A DNA stretch of 64,000 bases from Laburnicola sp. R22_1 (GCA_014281115.1 JACONQ010000006.1:1116001-1180000); one strand, 5' to 3'; numbered from the stretch's first letter, positions 22,600 through 34,590 are shown. The notes: generated from the letters alone by a model not told the origin. Numbers and translations are program-made.

Positions 22600-24878
22600 G
22601 CTTGTGCTTACTACTATTAGAGAGAGACTTTGTCAATCCATTAGCGGGTATATTAGTAGTTCCTATCTAGGTAACGTTAATGTTCCTAGCTTTAACTTGC
22701 TTATAGATCTATATCTAATATACTTTAATATGTCTAAGCTTTGTGTTAAGCTTTTCTTCGTCCTTATTGGCGATAGAGACTGTTTGCTAGTTATTACAGT
22801 ACAATATAGGTCAAACCTATAGATTAAACCTAATAGCTTTAAAAGTGTTCATTTACTAGAATAACTTAGTGCTAGCAGTTAATAGGGCAAACAGTTCGGC
22901 CTTAGTAGTTAACTTAGTAACGGATCTTATAATTTTTGCCTTCTAATTAATAACTATACTGTAGAGCTTAAACACATAGGCGAATAAGCTTTAAGCAGTA
23001 TTAGGATTGTTAGCAAACGCGGCATTAGAGGCACTAAAGAACAACAACTCCTTAGCTTCTTTATTATTAATTTAAGAGATGTAGTTAGCGTTCTTAAAGC
23101 GTGCTGTTATTGCTCTAATTGCCTAGAATTAGAAGTTGTATAAGTATTGCCACATAGACTTAACAGCAACAAGATGCTTTTAGCTTAGATTATTTAGATA
23201 GCGGGCAAGTATTAAGTGCGCTTTTGCCATGTTAGGCTAGGTGAAATATAAGATGAAGCCAAGGCATCCAACTAGGATCTAATATAGGCAGGTGCGCTCC
23301 GCGTTAGGTTTATCTATACTTAGGGGGAGATAAGACTCGCGCAGAGGGACCTTAGGGTGTTGGCTGCCCTAAAGGAGATTATGGTTATAGTAGACTTTTG
23401 CAATATAGGAGTCTTAGATTATCTAGACCTTGCCTTTTATATAGTCTCTAATAATGCGTATTTCTAGAAACTAGTATAGTTCTCCTAAGCTTTGTGTCTT
23501 GTATTGTTTTGTAAACTCGCGTTAAAACTATTAATAATATTATTAATCGCCTTTGCAAAAAAGGACAATAATATTATCTATATAATAGAATAGTATTAGC
23601 TTGCTATTAGTAAATAGGCAAGGGATACCCTTAACTTAAGTAAAGCCAATATTAACAAGGGTCTTCTTTAGGTGTTTGTGCCACAGCGCTAGGGCATCCT
23701 TAAGCCCATACAGTGCTCGGCGTAGTCGCATCATATTGCCTAGTCTGTCTTGGAACCTATCTAGAGTCTAGACGTAACAGAGTCGGGCTAGGTACGCGTT
23801 AAGGAAAGTATTCTTGACGTTGTACTAGTAGGCAAGGAGTCCAAAGGCGCACATAATAGCGATGAGGAAGCGGAGCGTTTGAGCCGCGAGGGTAGCTGCG
23901 TAGGTATTATCCCAAGTCGTCTGCAAATCTCCTCTCACAACTAGTCGAGCTTTGTAGCTAGTTAAGTAGCTATCAGCATTAAACTTGTACGTGAAAACCC
24001 ATATTAGCAGCAAGGTCTTAGCATCTAGGTGCTCCTTTATATTATCTTTTACCTTCTTAAATATACCTTTGTGAAGCTGCTCCTTAATCTCCTTGTCCGC
24101 AGCAGCGAACCACTTATTAGTATTAGGGCGGGATTTGACCTCAGCCCAGTTCTTTGGTGGTGGCGGCAGTTAATTATAGTGACCCTTTAACTCTTTATTT
24201 AGGGGCAGTTGCACGATTGCCGTAGCAAATATTTGCTAGTATAGAGAAGCGTGCGTACTAAAATGGTCCCTAGGCGTATTGTCTCCTCTACTACCTCCCC
24301 AACGATGGGACCCTAGAACAATATTGTCTGCAGTAATATTAGGGTTTGTCCGTCTTAGAGTGTTATTCTAATAGCGGTTTGGCGCAGTATCTCTAGAAGA
24401 AATCTCTCTCTAGCCTTTTAGTTAAGAACAATTATAAGTGCTAGGTACTAGTGTCTCTTAGAATGTGAGTAATCCTTTATAGGCCTCCTGTTAAATCTGC
24501 TCTTTGGCATTATCTAGCCTAGTAGCCTCTTCTTCTTAATCCTTAACATTATCCTTAACTGTATATTGACGATGTGTTATATTATAATAGATCTGCTTAA
24601 TAACAGGATCTTCCTCCTTATCTAATAAACTAATATTAAGGACTCTAACTACGCGTCGTATCTCCTCCATTATAGGCTTAAGTTGTAGAGCCGAGTAGCG
24701 TTAGTCTTGTATAAAGATAACATCACGTGTTTGAACAACACTGTCAGCCCTAGGAACCCATACACAGAAGATATTCGTTCCTTTGTATCCAACTAGCCAT
24801 CTAGTAATTGACCTTGACCCGAGCTTGTCACCTTTGGCCACCTTAGTATTACGGAATAGGGCTTTGGCACCGATAACG
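22600..24878 (-). pseudogene. Copia A1 pol, distal part: integrase C-terminus, reverse transcriptase, RNase H
   Basis: On the minus strand, going down from 24878: integrase C-terminal segment VIGAKALFRNTKVAKGDKL with RWLVGYKGTNIFCVWVP and TRDVIFIQD; linker; reverse transcriptase start IWVFTYKFNADSYLTSYKAR and LVVRGDLQTTWDNTYAATLA (23825-24013). Decayed YGLKDALALWHK-like and LFTNSKLILFYY regions follow (about 23560-23740), then RNase H with a KAELFAL-like stretch near 22860-22910. Many TAG/TAA stops make it nonfunctional. The open frame at 24701-24967 is a chance fusion of element C's LTR to the integrase tail. Confidence 0.8.
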
Positions 24879-25070
24879 TGTGGGCGGGCAGGCATATAAG
24901 GCATATAAGGACAACAAGCTGTATTGCTATCTGCATAAAAGAGTGTGTGGAGTAAGGAGTCTACCAAGGAAGAAAGAAGAGGGCGAGAGCTTTATCTTAA
25001 GGATAGTGGTCTGTGCACCTGGATAGAACCTTCTACACACACCACCTCTGACGTAAGTCACGTGGCTACA
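24879..25070 (-). repeat. 3' LTR of Copia C
   Basis: 192 bp, containing a GGCATATAAGGCATATAAGG duplication of ten bases. It pairs with 30037-30228. Confidence 0.93.
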
Positions 25071-25479
25071 CACCCCCCTAGCTGCGGTGTACCTATACTA
25101 AAGCTAATGCTCTGTACTATACTAGAATAGGTAGTAAACAATAGAATGTGAAGTAGAGTCCTCCTTAAGCTTCTTCTATAGATATCCTTTAACGTCTTGC
25201 ATGCCAAGTTGCCTTATAAAGTTGACGTGCTTTTGACGCACAAGGCTCTTAGTAAGTCTATTGGCTGGCATCTGATTAGTAGCCTTCCACTAGACTAATA
25301 TACGTCCTTCTGCCTGTTCTTGTCTTAGCCAATGCTAGTAAGTGTTGACGTGGCGTAGTTTTATAAATAGCTTGTTCTCATCCTTAGTAATAATCCCTAC
25401 TATCTGTAGGTTATCGCAGTAAATAGTTGGCGTAATGTCTAGGTCGAATTTAATGTGTTTAAATAGTCGATTCCACGCT

Positions 25480-27900
25480 TAAAGCTCGCTAGCAGCTGTT
25501 GACAGAGCTAGAAGCTCTGCCTTAGTGGTTGACTTGGTGACCGAGCGCTGTCGTGTCGCTTTCTAGTTAATAGGCATGCCGTAGAGCATAAAAAGGTATC
25601 CTTATAAGCTCCGCCTAGTCTCTAGGTCGTCTGCAAAAGCTGCATCTAATGCTCTATAGAACAGTGGTTCTGCACCCCCCAAGCTTGAACTTAGGTAGAT
25701 GGTTTGACTGCCACCAGACTCACTATTCGCACAGTCTGTATGAGCTCCTATAGCGAGTCTCTTCGTGCCAATTAGGTACTTCCATACGTGGTATACCGCA
25801 CTAATATGTTTCTGGCCTAGGTTCTGTAGGTAACGAGATAGCTCTAAGTAAGCTTGGGCGACATCTGGTTGTGTGTACGTCGCTATATAGGCTAGCGATC
25901 TAATAAGCTCTTGATAGAGTTTCGTGCGTTGATTGTCTGGCTCCTTTCTACTTAGGCCTAGATGTCCGTCTGCCAGCGGCACTGCTAGGTATTTTGTGCT
26001 TCCTTAAGCAATGTTGTACTTCTTTGCCACCTTGTTAATAAAGCTGTCTTGGAGTAGCCAGATCTTCTTCTGCTTTCTGTCTTAAATGACGCGTATGCCC
26101 AGGAACCACTTTAACTCTCCTAGATATCGCATGTTGTAGGTTGTTCTTAGCTGTCTATTAAATAGACAGTATGCGTCTTAATTGCTGCGGGATACAGCTA
26201 CCACTATATTATTAACAAAGAAGAAGACAATAAGCTACCTTCTGGACAGCGTACGTAGGTAGGTCGATTAAGCTCCGCATTGAGAACCCATCTTCTTAAG
26301 CGTTGCAGTGAGATGCTTGTACCATAGTTGCGGCGCGTCACGGAGTCCGTATAGAGCGCGCTTAAGCTCTAGCAGTTTTCCAAGTTCTTTATTGTATCCT
26401 TCTGGACAGCGTACGTAGGTAGGTCGATTGAGCTCCGCATTGAGAAAGGCATTGAGTACATTGTACTAGTATAGATCTAGGTCGAAGGCTGCTGCCAGGG
26501 CGATAAGGCATTAGAAGATCTTCGCAGCCAGTGTAGCTGCGTATGTGTCGCCCCAGTCTTGCTGCAGATCTCCTCAGACAACTAGTTGAGCTTTGAATTT
26601 GTAGAGGTATCCATCTTTGTTGAACTTGTACGAGAATACCCACATAAGTGGTAGCACCTTAGCATCTGCTTGCTTAGCGAGCTCTATGGCTTTTCTAAAG
26701 CATCTACAGTTGATAACACTGTCGATCTTAACTCTGCTTGCCTTCTTAAACTTAGCACTAAATGGGTGACAATTTAGATCCTTCCACCTCTTTAGCTCTA
26801 GTGGCAGCTGATCATAATGTAGTCAAGTCTTTGGCGCCTCGCTAAGTAGCTTTGCTAGTGCTGTGGGGTTAATATAGGCAGCGAATGTTGCTAAATACGT
26901 GCCAAAGCTCTTTAGCTTCTAACTTCGCTTACCCTCTATTATATTCTCCTATAATAGTTAACTATTAATCTCCTCTCGTCGCTTTGCGTTGTTTGTTGTT
27001 CGATTTAGCTCTTCTCCCTCTAGAGCTAGAGCGTAGCCTTTCCCCCAGCCTGTGTTATCTAGTGACTAGCGCAGTCCGTGCTTCTCTAGCGTCTCTTCTA
27101 GTGTCATAAGAGCTAGTTAAGTATCCTTAATCTCAGCCTTGGATTTAGAGTTAAACTTAAGCTCTAGCTTAGGCTTATAGGAATAGTCTTCTAGTGTAGA
27201 CAGCTAATCGATTAATATGTCGCTGTGATTAGGCGTCTCCTTAATGTTAAGCACCTCTGCTGCCTCACGGATATAGCTCTTCTCTGCGTACTTCTCTCGC
27301 TCGTTGTAGAGCTTGCTTTGTAGGAAGACGACGTCTCGAGTTTGTATAACTTGTCTAATTGTTGGTAACCATACTCGGTATATATTAGTTAAATTAAAGC
27401 CTACTAGGTGGCTAATTAGAGCTCGAGATTCGAGCTTGTCTCCCCTAGGTAGCTTCTTGTTGAGCACATACGCTCTCGCTCCGATCACCTTAAGGTGAGC
27501 GACTGATGGCTTCACTCCCTTGACTTTGGTGTACGGGCATTCCTATTGTATCGCTTCGGTTAGTGTACGATTAAGTAGATATATAGCTGACATAACGCAC
27601 TTGTTGGCGTACGCCTTCGGTAAACCTGCGTGTAGGCGTATAGCTCTGCCTTGAATTATAATAGATTTGCCTGCGCGTTTAATAGCTCCGCTCTGAGCTT
27701 CTGTAGCTCTAGCCTTAATAGCGATTCTGAGATCTCTACAGAGCTCTAGCAGCTCGACATATCCAGTCTCTATGTCCAGCCTTACAATAATAACTTAACT
27801 CTAGAATTGCTGCTTTATCTTAGCCAGTAATCGCTTAAAGACCTTTATTAGAGTAGCCTTTATCTTATCTAGTATATAGTATCCTTCGTGCTACTTCGTG
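25480..27900 (-). pseudogene. Copia C pol: integrase C-terminus, reverse transcriptase, RNase H
   Basis: Minus-strand landmarks run from high to low coordinates. Integrase C-terminal segment HLKVIGARAYVLNKKLPRGD with SHLVGFNLTNIYRVWLP and TRDVVFLQ (27204-27515). Reverse transcriptase VFSYKFNKDGYLYKFKAQ with GDLQQDWGDTYAATLAA (26500-26640) and ELKRALYGLRDAPQLWYKHL (26300-26370). RNase H YIATYTQPDVAQAYLELSRY and WKYLIGTKRLAIGAHTDC (25602-25982). These are standard Ty1/Copia signatures in the correct order (integrase before reverse transcriptase). Stops and a 49-bp internal duplication disrupt it. Confidence 0.85.
26238..26446. repeat. 49-bp direct duplication inside Copia C
   Basis: CCTTCTGGACAGCGTACGTA followed by GGTAGGTCGATT(A/G)AGC occurs at 26238-26286 and 26398-26446, 160 bp apart, with one difference. 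The first copy interrupts the reverse transcriptase reading. Confidence 0.9.
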
Positions 27901-28899
27901 TATTAATCGAAAGTATAAAATAGGTATCGATCGCTATTGTAGCAGCGCTCTCCTCGCTCTAGGAGCTGTATTAGATCTATGCTAATACGCTCGAACGGTT
28001 AAGTCGCTGGTTCTTAAGGTGGCCTTTAACTAACAATCTTTGTTAGCTTTAACTATATACACGTCTTATAGTCCTTCTACTTTAGTGCTTAGCTATCTAT
28101 AATATATAGGCCTTTAACATTCTTAGGCAGGTGCTTAATCGCCTCTCTGCCAGCGTAACCTTATATAATATGTGCTTCCTTTGCAGTTAACTGTAGTAGC
28201 TTCTTAGGCTTATATAAAGGCTTTTTGCGGGCGTATATTAAGGCTGTAAGTAGAGAGCTAGCATCTAGTCTCTCTATGCCTTTAGTATCTATTAACTAGT
28301 GTCTGCTAGTATAGTTAAGCTTGCAAATAACGTTCTTCCAGCTCTTCTAGTATAAGCAGTCTCGTCCTGAGTCAAAATAAATATCTATTAATCGACAGCA
28401 TAATAGGCCAACAACATTAGTAAGAAATCCTAGGACATAGGCGATATATATAAGCTCTATCTGCTCTATGCCTCTAGGCGTGTTAATAAGTAGGATAACA
28501 TCTCCCCACTTGTGTATTAATAGCTCTTAATCTCCAGTCTTAATAACTTCACCTATCCTATTAGCTCGCTTCTTCTAACTATAGGCTCTGCTGTTAGTGA
28601 CGTGTGTGTTTAATCCTAGATCCAGAATCCATTAATTAATTAGACTTGGCTTGACTATCTGCTTGCTTACGCAGTCTGAGCTCATTATAAGCTGCAATAT
28701 ATAACTGTTTAATATGTTATACGTAGGTCTGTGATTATTAAACTGTTAAGGTGCTGTCGAGACTACAGACGCTGCTAGTTCTGCCTAGTCTCTAGTATTT
28801 GTCGCGCTCCCATTCGCTTTAAGTGCTGCCTTTATAGCTCCTCTAAATAATAATTAGCTTACTATAGCCTTATTAAATCGTTCTTATATCTTAGGTTTA

Positions 28900-29828
28900 G
28901 GTATCCATCCTTAAGACTTGCCCTTCGCTTCTAGATACTAGCAGTTCTTAAATCAATAATTAAGACTATATATACACTTAGGCTTCTTATCTTAAGTCTT
29001 TTCTTTCTTCTCTATTGCCTGTGGCTTGTTGGTGCTAATGCCTAGTGTGGCAAAGGTGCTAAGCGATAACGCTACTAGTCTTGTTAAACACTAGTACATA
29101 GTGAATTAAGCGATAAGGTTGTGTATGCTCTTAATAGCCTGTTCCTAGATCTGTGCTTTAAATAGATTGGCTTGCTAAGTAGTTGCCTATGTGTTGTTAA
29201 GTCCTTTAACTACGAGTAGAAAATCGCGCTGTGCTCGCGGCGATGTCACGTCGGGTAGGTTCGCTGCCTCGCACAGACGTACAACATGTAGCCACTTATC
29301 TAGCCAGGTATTAATATTGTTGCGGGGTCGGCTCTGCAGTTGCCGATACTTTGCTAGAAGCTGCAGCTCCCTCTTAGCTGTTAATGGGCAGAGGTGCTTC
29401 TTAAGCCTCTTCAGTCGAGCGTACGCTGTATCGTCGCTCTGGATTAGGTGTATGTGGCGGCGGCTAATCGTTCAGCCAATCTCCTGGGTAAAGTTGTCTA
29501 ACGCTTTCCTCTTGATTGTATATCTAGCCAAGGCTTGATTGTAGCCTCTCTCCGCCTGCTAGTATCGCTAGAACTCCTTGGTTGTTATATCTTTTAGCAC
29601 GACGCTAGTATCCTGCTCTGTCCCCTTATAGTAGTGCTCTGGTATTATAGGCACTAGCTCCTTAAGCTGTTCAAGTGCTGCCTTGTCAAGATCTGGGTTA
29701 ACTATAGGCTAGAGGTAATTTCGATTCGCGCTATTCTTACGTAGGAAGATCTATTCTTCCTAGTCTGCCAGCTTCTTAAGTATAACTGTCGTCCTTGTAA
29801 CTAGTCTATCTAGCTTAGTTGTAGGCAT
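28900..29828 (-). pseudogene. Copia C gag-like region
   Basis: A minus-strand frame begins at an ATG at 29828 with MPTTKLDRLVTRTTVILKKL, then stops at Gln/Trp-type codons. Its position right after the 5' LTR and primer-binding site, about 200 bp downstream, fits gag. The region down to about 28900 keeps scattered open pieces. The zinc knuckle and protease boundary could not be placed with certainty. Confidence 0.6.
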
Positions 29829-30036
29829 CTTACTCTATTAGCTTCTAGAAGGGCTCTCTTTAGTAATAGAACGCGTGCTTAAGGCTTAGTAAGGTAGCTT
29901 AGTGACGTAGCTCTGTTGACAGCTTGTTAATAGCTCCTTAGCAGCTTGTTAGTACGTGCAGTAGCAACAGCGATTAAAGTCGATAGCCAGGTGCTTAGCA
30001 GCTGCAGTGGTCAAAGTCGATAGCTAGGCTCATAAC

Positions 30037-30228
30037 TGTGGGCGGGCAGGCATATAAGGCATATAAGGACAACAAGCTATATTACTATCTGCATAAAAGA
30101 GTGTGTAGAGTAAGGAGTCTACTAAGGAAGAAAGGAGAGGGCGAGAGCTTTATCTTGAGGATAGTAGTCTGTGCACCTGGATGGAACCTTCTACACACAC
30201 TACCTCTAACGTAAGTTACGTGGCTACA
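30037..30228 (-). repeat. 5' LTR of Copia C
   Basis: 192 bp, directly flanked by the duplicated TAACG at 30229. Confidence 0.93.
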
Positions 30229-30233
30229 TAACG

Positions 30234-32700
30234 TCTATGTGTATAGGAGACGGCTTCACCTTACGTATATGTTTGTAGGGCGTCTTCTAGTCAAGAACCT
30301 CTATTAGCAATTAATTAAGGATGTAAATAGCTGTTAGGCATAACTTGTTAGCCAGTTCCTTAGGCAAATTTGCTTTAATCCGCAAAGCTCTTACCGCAGT
30401 AATAATAAGGTTACCAGCCTTCTTAGGAAGGCTAGTTATCTCTTCTACACTAACAGCACGTCGCTTAGCTGTAATACCCAGGTTTTAAAAGACTTCCTAG
30501 AGATTAGTATAACTCTTTTTGTTGTCACAGCGAACGTATATAACAATCGCGTTAAACTAGGTCTATATAAGCGCTAGTATCTATTAAACTAAGCGCGTTA
30601 GAGTCTCCTTCTTCTTATTATAAAGAGTCTTCCCTAAATAGTATCTGCTATGTTAACACACAGCGTGTAAGAGCCACTTGTCCCTATTATAGCAAGCTTT
30701 ACCCATCTTCCTAAGTTGTACAAGGTTAATGCTGATACATTCAAAGGGGCGTGTCGCAGGCTCGTGTTAAGGGCGTTAACTAATAATCTTAGAAAGCTTT
30801 AAATTAATGCACTTTTCACATTCCCTCTATTATAGAGCTTGGGGGCCAGTGATAAGCTTAATACTATCCACTGCCTACTCTAGGTGTTTAACCGCGCGTC
30901 ATCCTGCATAAGCTAGCATCTAATAAGCTTCTATAGGGGTGACTTGTAGAGGCTTGCGCTCTATACAGCTTGGCTTAGCTAACTTTAACTAAATCGCGAA
31001 TATGTACAACTCTAATGCGTTCGGACGTGTTGCCTTGTTAGAGTCCATAACCTAATAGCCACTCTGCTTATTAAGTGTGCAGAATATGTCTATTAAAGCG
31101 CTCCTTAGATAGAGACAGCTACGTCCCAAGTCAAACTTAATACTAACTACTTAATAGCGTAAGAGTGACACTACTAATATAAAGAATGTAGGGATAAGTG
31201 CTACCTATATTATAGTTACTTAACATTCGCTAGTTAGAGTATTAATAAATAGCTTAATATTTCCCTACTTATGTATCTGCAGGGCTTGTGTGCTGGCTAG
31301 TAGGACATTATCTAGGTGTCTGTCTTGGATCTTCTTCTAAGTCTTTGGTCGGTGATTTGTGACATGTAGATTAGAGATTAGAGCCAGGATCCAGTATCCA
31401 CTTATTAATTAATGGCGATGGAGGCTATTAAATAGCAGCTATACTAAGTAGAGTAACAACCTAAGCTGCGTTCTGGCTGCCTTGCTAGTGCATAACTGCT
31501 CCTGTTAAGTTTTAAGCATTTAATAGAGGGTGACTAGTGTCTATTAAGAAATTATTCTTATTGGCAGCAGCTGCCTTTTCACTAGCTTTCTTCTTAGCTC
31601 TAAACAGAGCTGCGCTTAAAGGGTTGCCTTTGCCTAGTTTCCTAACTCTGTTAAACTTAGCTAAAACAACTAGGTTGGGCCTCCATCTAGCGGGTTGGAG
31701 AGAAGGCACCATATAGGAGCACTGCTTAAACAAGTACTATTCCCTATAGATGCACGTAACTGTACGTTTCTGGGTGTTGCTGTTAGTGTTTAGACTAGGG
31801 CGTCCTAAAACGGCGTATGTTCTAAGTGCTGACGCTACAGGGTTCAAGGTGCGTTGGAACTATTAATAGTTCTCTACTAGTGCAACAGAATCCATATATA
31901 GGGTTCTGTTTATCTTAGCTCGCGTAATCTTCTGAATTTCGTGCGTAACAAAGGACTTATTAAATCCCCTAATTGCTTAAAGAAAGTCCTACTGTGCCTA
32001 ATAGTCCTGGACTTTAGGTAGTTTTAATTATGTTGCGAAGGATAGTAATGTAGCTCTTATACTAAGCATCTATCTTTTGTTATTATGGAACCTTCTTAAT
32101 CTTGTTGTACTACTCAAGCAACTCATACTTATGTTTTACTACTAATATATAGAATATCTTCTTAAGTTATATAAGTTATTTGTAGGGTGTTTTAGTATTC
32201 TTAATAACTAGAATATGCCTGCTAGTAATTGTTCTTGCAATCTTCTGTGTTAGGTTGTTGAGAGCGTTCTCCTTCTTCTGCTAGGCTGCCAGCTTTGTTG
32301 CGTAGAACCTATACTAGAAGGTGTAGTCCTCTTGTTTAGATTTTGTGAGTTTGTCTAGTTTAATATTATTGTCGCCCTAAATAATGCTTAAAGCTTTATT
32401 GGGTGTGTTGTACTTTTTAAATAAGCGTAGTAGTTGCTTCTTAGGTTTCTTATTATAGATTTTCTTAACAGTATCTACTGTTAAATCTAGGTTACAATAG
32501 TCCCAGATCTTGTATGCCTTAGCGGTCCTCTTTCGCAGAAAGATCCACTTCGACTAATCGCTTAGCTTGTTAAGGATAATTGTCTCCTTAACAATTAGCT
32601 TGTTGTCTTTATTGCTTATTATGGCAAACTAGAGCTTATTAAGTTAATCTCTATTGTGGAAAGCGCGTGTGTAGTAAGTAGGTAGAGTGTGAACTGCAGT
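30234..32700 (-). pseudogene. Copia A1 gag, protease and integrase, proximal part
   Basis: Going down the minus strand: gag from about 32620, with SNQLKWIFLRKRTAKAYKI-like readings. The zinc-knuckle end is near 31740. The piece 31512-31733 carries MFKQCSYMVPSLQPARWRPN and LVVLAKFNRVRKLGKGNPLS. A protease/GAG-pre-integrase stretch follows (about 31150-31450), then the integrase core (about 30250-31100). Parallel sequences in B1 and A2 confirm the order. The frame is broken by many TAG/TAA codons and is split by element C at the integrase C-terminus. Confidence 0.75.
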
Positions 32701-32728
32701 TAAATTAAGCGTAGGCCGGGCTTATAAC

Positions 32729-32880
32729 TATAAGGGATTAGTAGGGTAGCAATTAGGAATGAGAGACTGAGTTGATTGTAACAAGCTGAACAGAGAAACT
32801 GCTTAAGTAGCAGAATCGTGATCAGCAACTAGTCTACATCAGGTTGGTGGTATCATGTGATATCGTACTCCACACTAACA
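32729..32880 (-). repeat. 5' LTR of Copia A1
   Basis: 152 bp, flanked by the AAATG duplicate at 32881-32885. Confidence 0.93.
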
Positions 32881-32885
32881 AAATG

Positions 32886-33326
32886 TGATGAACTAAATGC
32901 GCCAGCTCTGCGGCAAACATCCGAATGCGTGACGTGCACGTACCTAAGGTATTCAAGAGCAGGAATTATTGTTTTTCATTCAAGACGTTATTCAACTTCC
33001 TTAAACTCGGAACTATCATGAAGAACACTTCGCGCACGTTCCGTACACGGTATAACGCTTATTGAATCTTAAGACACTATTCAAACTGAAAACATTATTC
33101 AACTTCCACACACTATTCAAACTAAGAACATTATTCAATCTTTAGACACGGCTCAGTCGTCAAACAAGTAGCCTAAATTCCAGGTTCGAAAGCATTCAAT
33201 TCGAGCTTCATGCGAAAATGCAATGCAAACAACTAAATTCTAGTCTTGCTTCGGACACAGGCTTCAAATAGATGGTCTTCCTCGTATCAGAACCCCACCA
33301 CCTTCAGGCCGTTCTGCACATCCACC
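32886..33326 (+). promoter_or_regulatory. Upstream region of CRC-motif gene 2 with repeated ATTCAA boxes
   Basis: The 440 bp between Copia A1 and the ATG hold five or more copies of (T/C)ATTCAA(A/C) boxes between about 32977 and 33150. Typical examples are ACATTATTCAAC and ACACTATTCAAAC. 33021-33058 matches the decayed 10551-10588 with only transitions. No TATA box is obvious. A regulatory function is inferred from position only. Confidence 0.35.
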
Positions 33327-34157
33327 ATGTCCACAAGCCATCCTCAAGGAACTAATCACGGCGAGACTCCAAATCCAGACCGCTGGTCCACCCAAACGGC
33401 AGTGGGCGAGGGGAGTAACGGTCCCCAATGTTCACCAGCCATGAGCGAACCACAGAAGCCAGAAACCTTGCAGCAGAGCACAACAGATGTCCCAAGCAAG
33501 ACACATCGCCCTACCAATATTCCTGACGAGCCCCTCAAAACAACCACAATGAATCAACCCCCGCGACAATCATCCCAATCCGACCCCCCGTCCCCCACCC
33601 ACAACACGACTCCATCTCCCAAGCTCCGAGCCCACTCCTTACCCACCAACCCCAACCCCCTCCCCGCCTACCAACCATCCACCCTCTCCCTCCCTGCCAA
33701 CCAAGACGCCTCCTTCGTAAACCTCTACTTCCCAACACACACACGAGCCACCTTCCCAAGCCCCTCACAAACCTCCACCCACCCGCCAGACCCCACCAGC
33801 GGCGCGCTCCACATCTTCCACACGCCTATCGACTCGCGCCTCACTTCGATCAAAGTCTACGTCTGCCGCTGCACCGACCCGATGACCAACCACCAGCCGC
33901 ACAACTTTGTCATGATGAACCCGGCGCAGAAGTGGGTTGGGCATGTGATGAATGTGTTGGGGAATTTGGGGACGGAGAGTTTGCTGAATTGGATTGCGTA
34001 TGGGATGGTGGGGGCCGAGGAGATGAAGAGGGCGTGTAGGGGGAATGAGGTTGATCCTTGGGGGTGGAGGGTGAGGTTTGTGAGGGGTGGGGAGGGGAGG
34101 GGGAGGGGTGGGTATTATTTCGAGGCTGTTGTTGGTGGGGGGCGTGTGATGGGTTGA
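33327..34157 (+). CDS. CRC-motif protein 2 (hypothetical)
   Basis: I choose the ATG at 33327 (TCCACCATGTCC context), giving 276 residues; the frame is open from an ATG 81 bp upstream. The first two thirds are Pro/Ser/Thr-rich and look disordered. The conserved core starts at about residue 178 with VYVCRCTDPMTNHQPHNFV. Here the Cys pair, Pro, His and Phe of the family are kept, with a five-residue insertion before the His. A helical segment follows (WVGHVMNVLGNLG, then LLNWIAYGMVGAEEMKRAC). The tail is Gly/Arg-rich. It belongs with the genes at 15696 and 45613. There is no signal peptide or known domain. It is boxed in by two Copia elements only 0.2-0.4 kb away on each side, so silencing or RIP leakage is possible, yet the frame is intact. 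Confidence 0.65.
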   Translation: MSTSHPQGTNHGETPNPDRWSTQTAVGEGSNGPQCSPAMSEPQKPETLQQSTTDVPSKTHRPTNIPDEPLKTTTMNQPPRQSSQSDPPSPTHNTTPSPKLRAHSLPTNPNPLPAYQPSTLSLPANQDASFVNLYFPTHTRATFPSPSQTSTHPPDPTSGALHIFHTPIDSRLTSIKVYVCRCTDPMTNHQPHNFVMMNPAQKWVGHVMNVLGNLGTESLLNWIAYGMVGAEEMKRACRGNEVDPWGWRVRFVRGGEGRGRGGYYFEAVVGGGRVMG

Positions 34158-34338
34158 GGGTATGTGGATGGTCGAGTTGGGGCGGCATCAAGCTTTTTTT
34201 GGTTATCTAGTATTTTTTTTTCCTTTTGCTTTCTTACTTAGAAGAGGGTTAGCTAGTTGTAGTAAGCAAAAGCTTAGTTCTTATTTATGTATATTCGTTA
34301 TGTGCACTATGTCTGTTTAAATAATAGTAGTAAGATTG

Positions 34339-34484
34339 TGTTAGTGTAGGTGGTATCGCATTCCACACTGTCACATGATACTACCAACCTTATGTAGACT
34401 AGCTGCTGACTACGATCCTCGTACTTAAGGGATCCTCTGGTTAGCTTGTTACAATCAACTTAGTCTCTCATTCTTTTACTGATA
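34339..34484 (+). repeat. 5' LTR of Copia B1
   Basis: 146 bp starting TGTTAGTGTAGGTGG and ending ACTGATA. Confidence 0.93.
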
Positions 34485-34590
34485 GTTATGAGCTCAGCCT
34501 ACGCTTAATTCGACTGCAGTTTACACTCTACCTACTTACTACACACGCGCTTTCTACAATAGAGATTAACTTAATAAGCTCTAGTTTGCC

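Larger units (their letters stand above)
24879..30228 (-). mobile_element. Copia LTR retrotransposon C, nested in A1
   Basis: Two 192-bp LTRs occupy 24879-25070 and 30037-30228. TAACG is duplicated at 24874-24878 and 30229-30233, which proves insertion into A1's integrase region. Minus-strand LTR termini are TGTAGCCACGT and GCCCGCCCACA. The primer-binding site GTTATGAGCC follows the 5' LTR (30027-30036). The total of 5350 bp is typical. The LTR copies differ at about 11 sites, all transitions. It belongs to a different family from A and B: its LTRs share no similarity that I can see, although its proteins are related. Confidence 0.95.
22263..32880 (-). mobile_element. Copia LTR retrotransposon A1, with nested element C
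   Basis: Two 152-bp LTRs (22263-22414 and 32729-32880) lie in direct orientation. The target duplication AAATG is exact at 22258-22262 and 32881-32885. Read on the minus strand, the LTR starts TGTTAGTGTGGAG and ends CCCTTA(C/T)A. Next to the 5' LTR is GTTATAAGCCCGGCC, probably a primer-binding site. Next to the 3' LTR is the purine tract TGTGGGAGGTG. Without the nested element and its duplicated TAACG the element is about 5.26 kb, normal for Copia. LTR differences (about five) are all transitions. Confidence 0.95.

Noticed and set aside
24701..24967. 88-codon minus-strand frame that looks like a small gene
   Set aside because: It is the integrase tail of Copia A1 fused by chance to the LTR of nested Copia C at 24879.
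29191..29538. 115-codon plus-strand frame in Copia C
   Set aside because: It is opposite the gag reading of element C and is a shadow.
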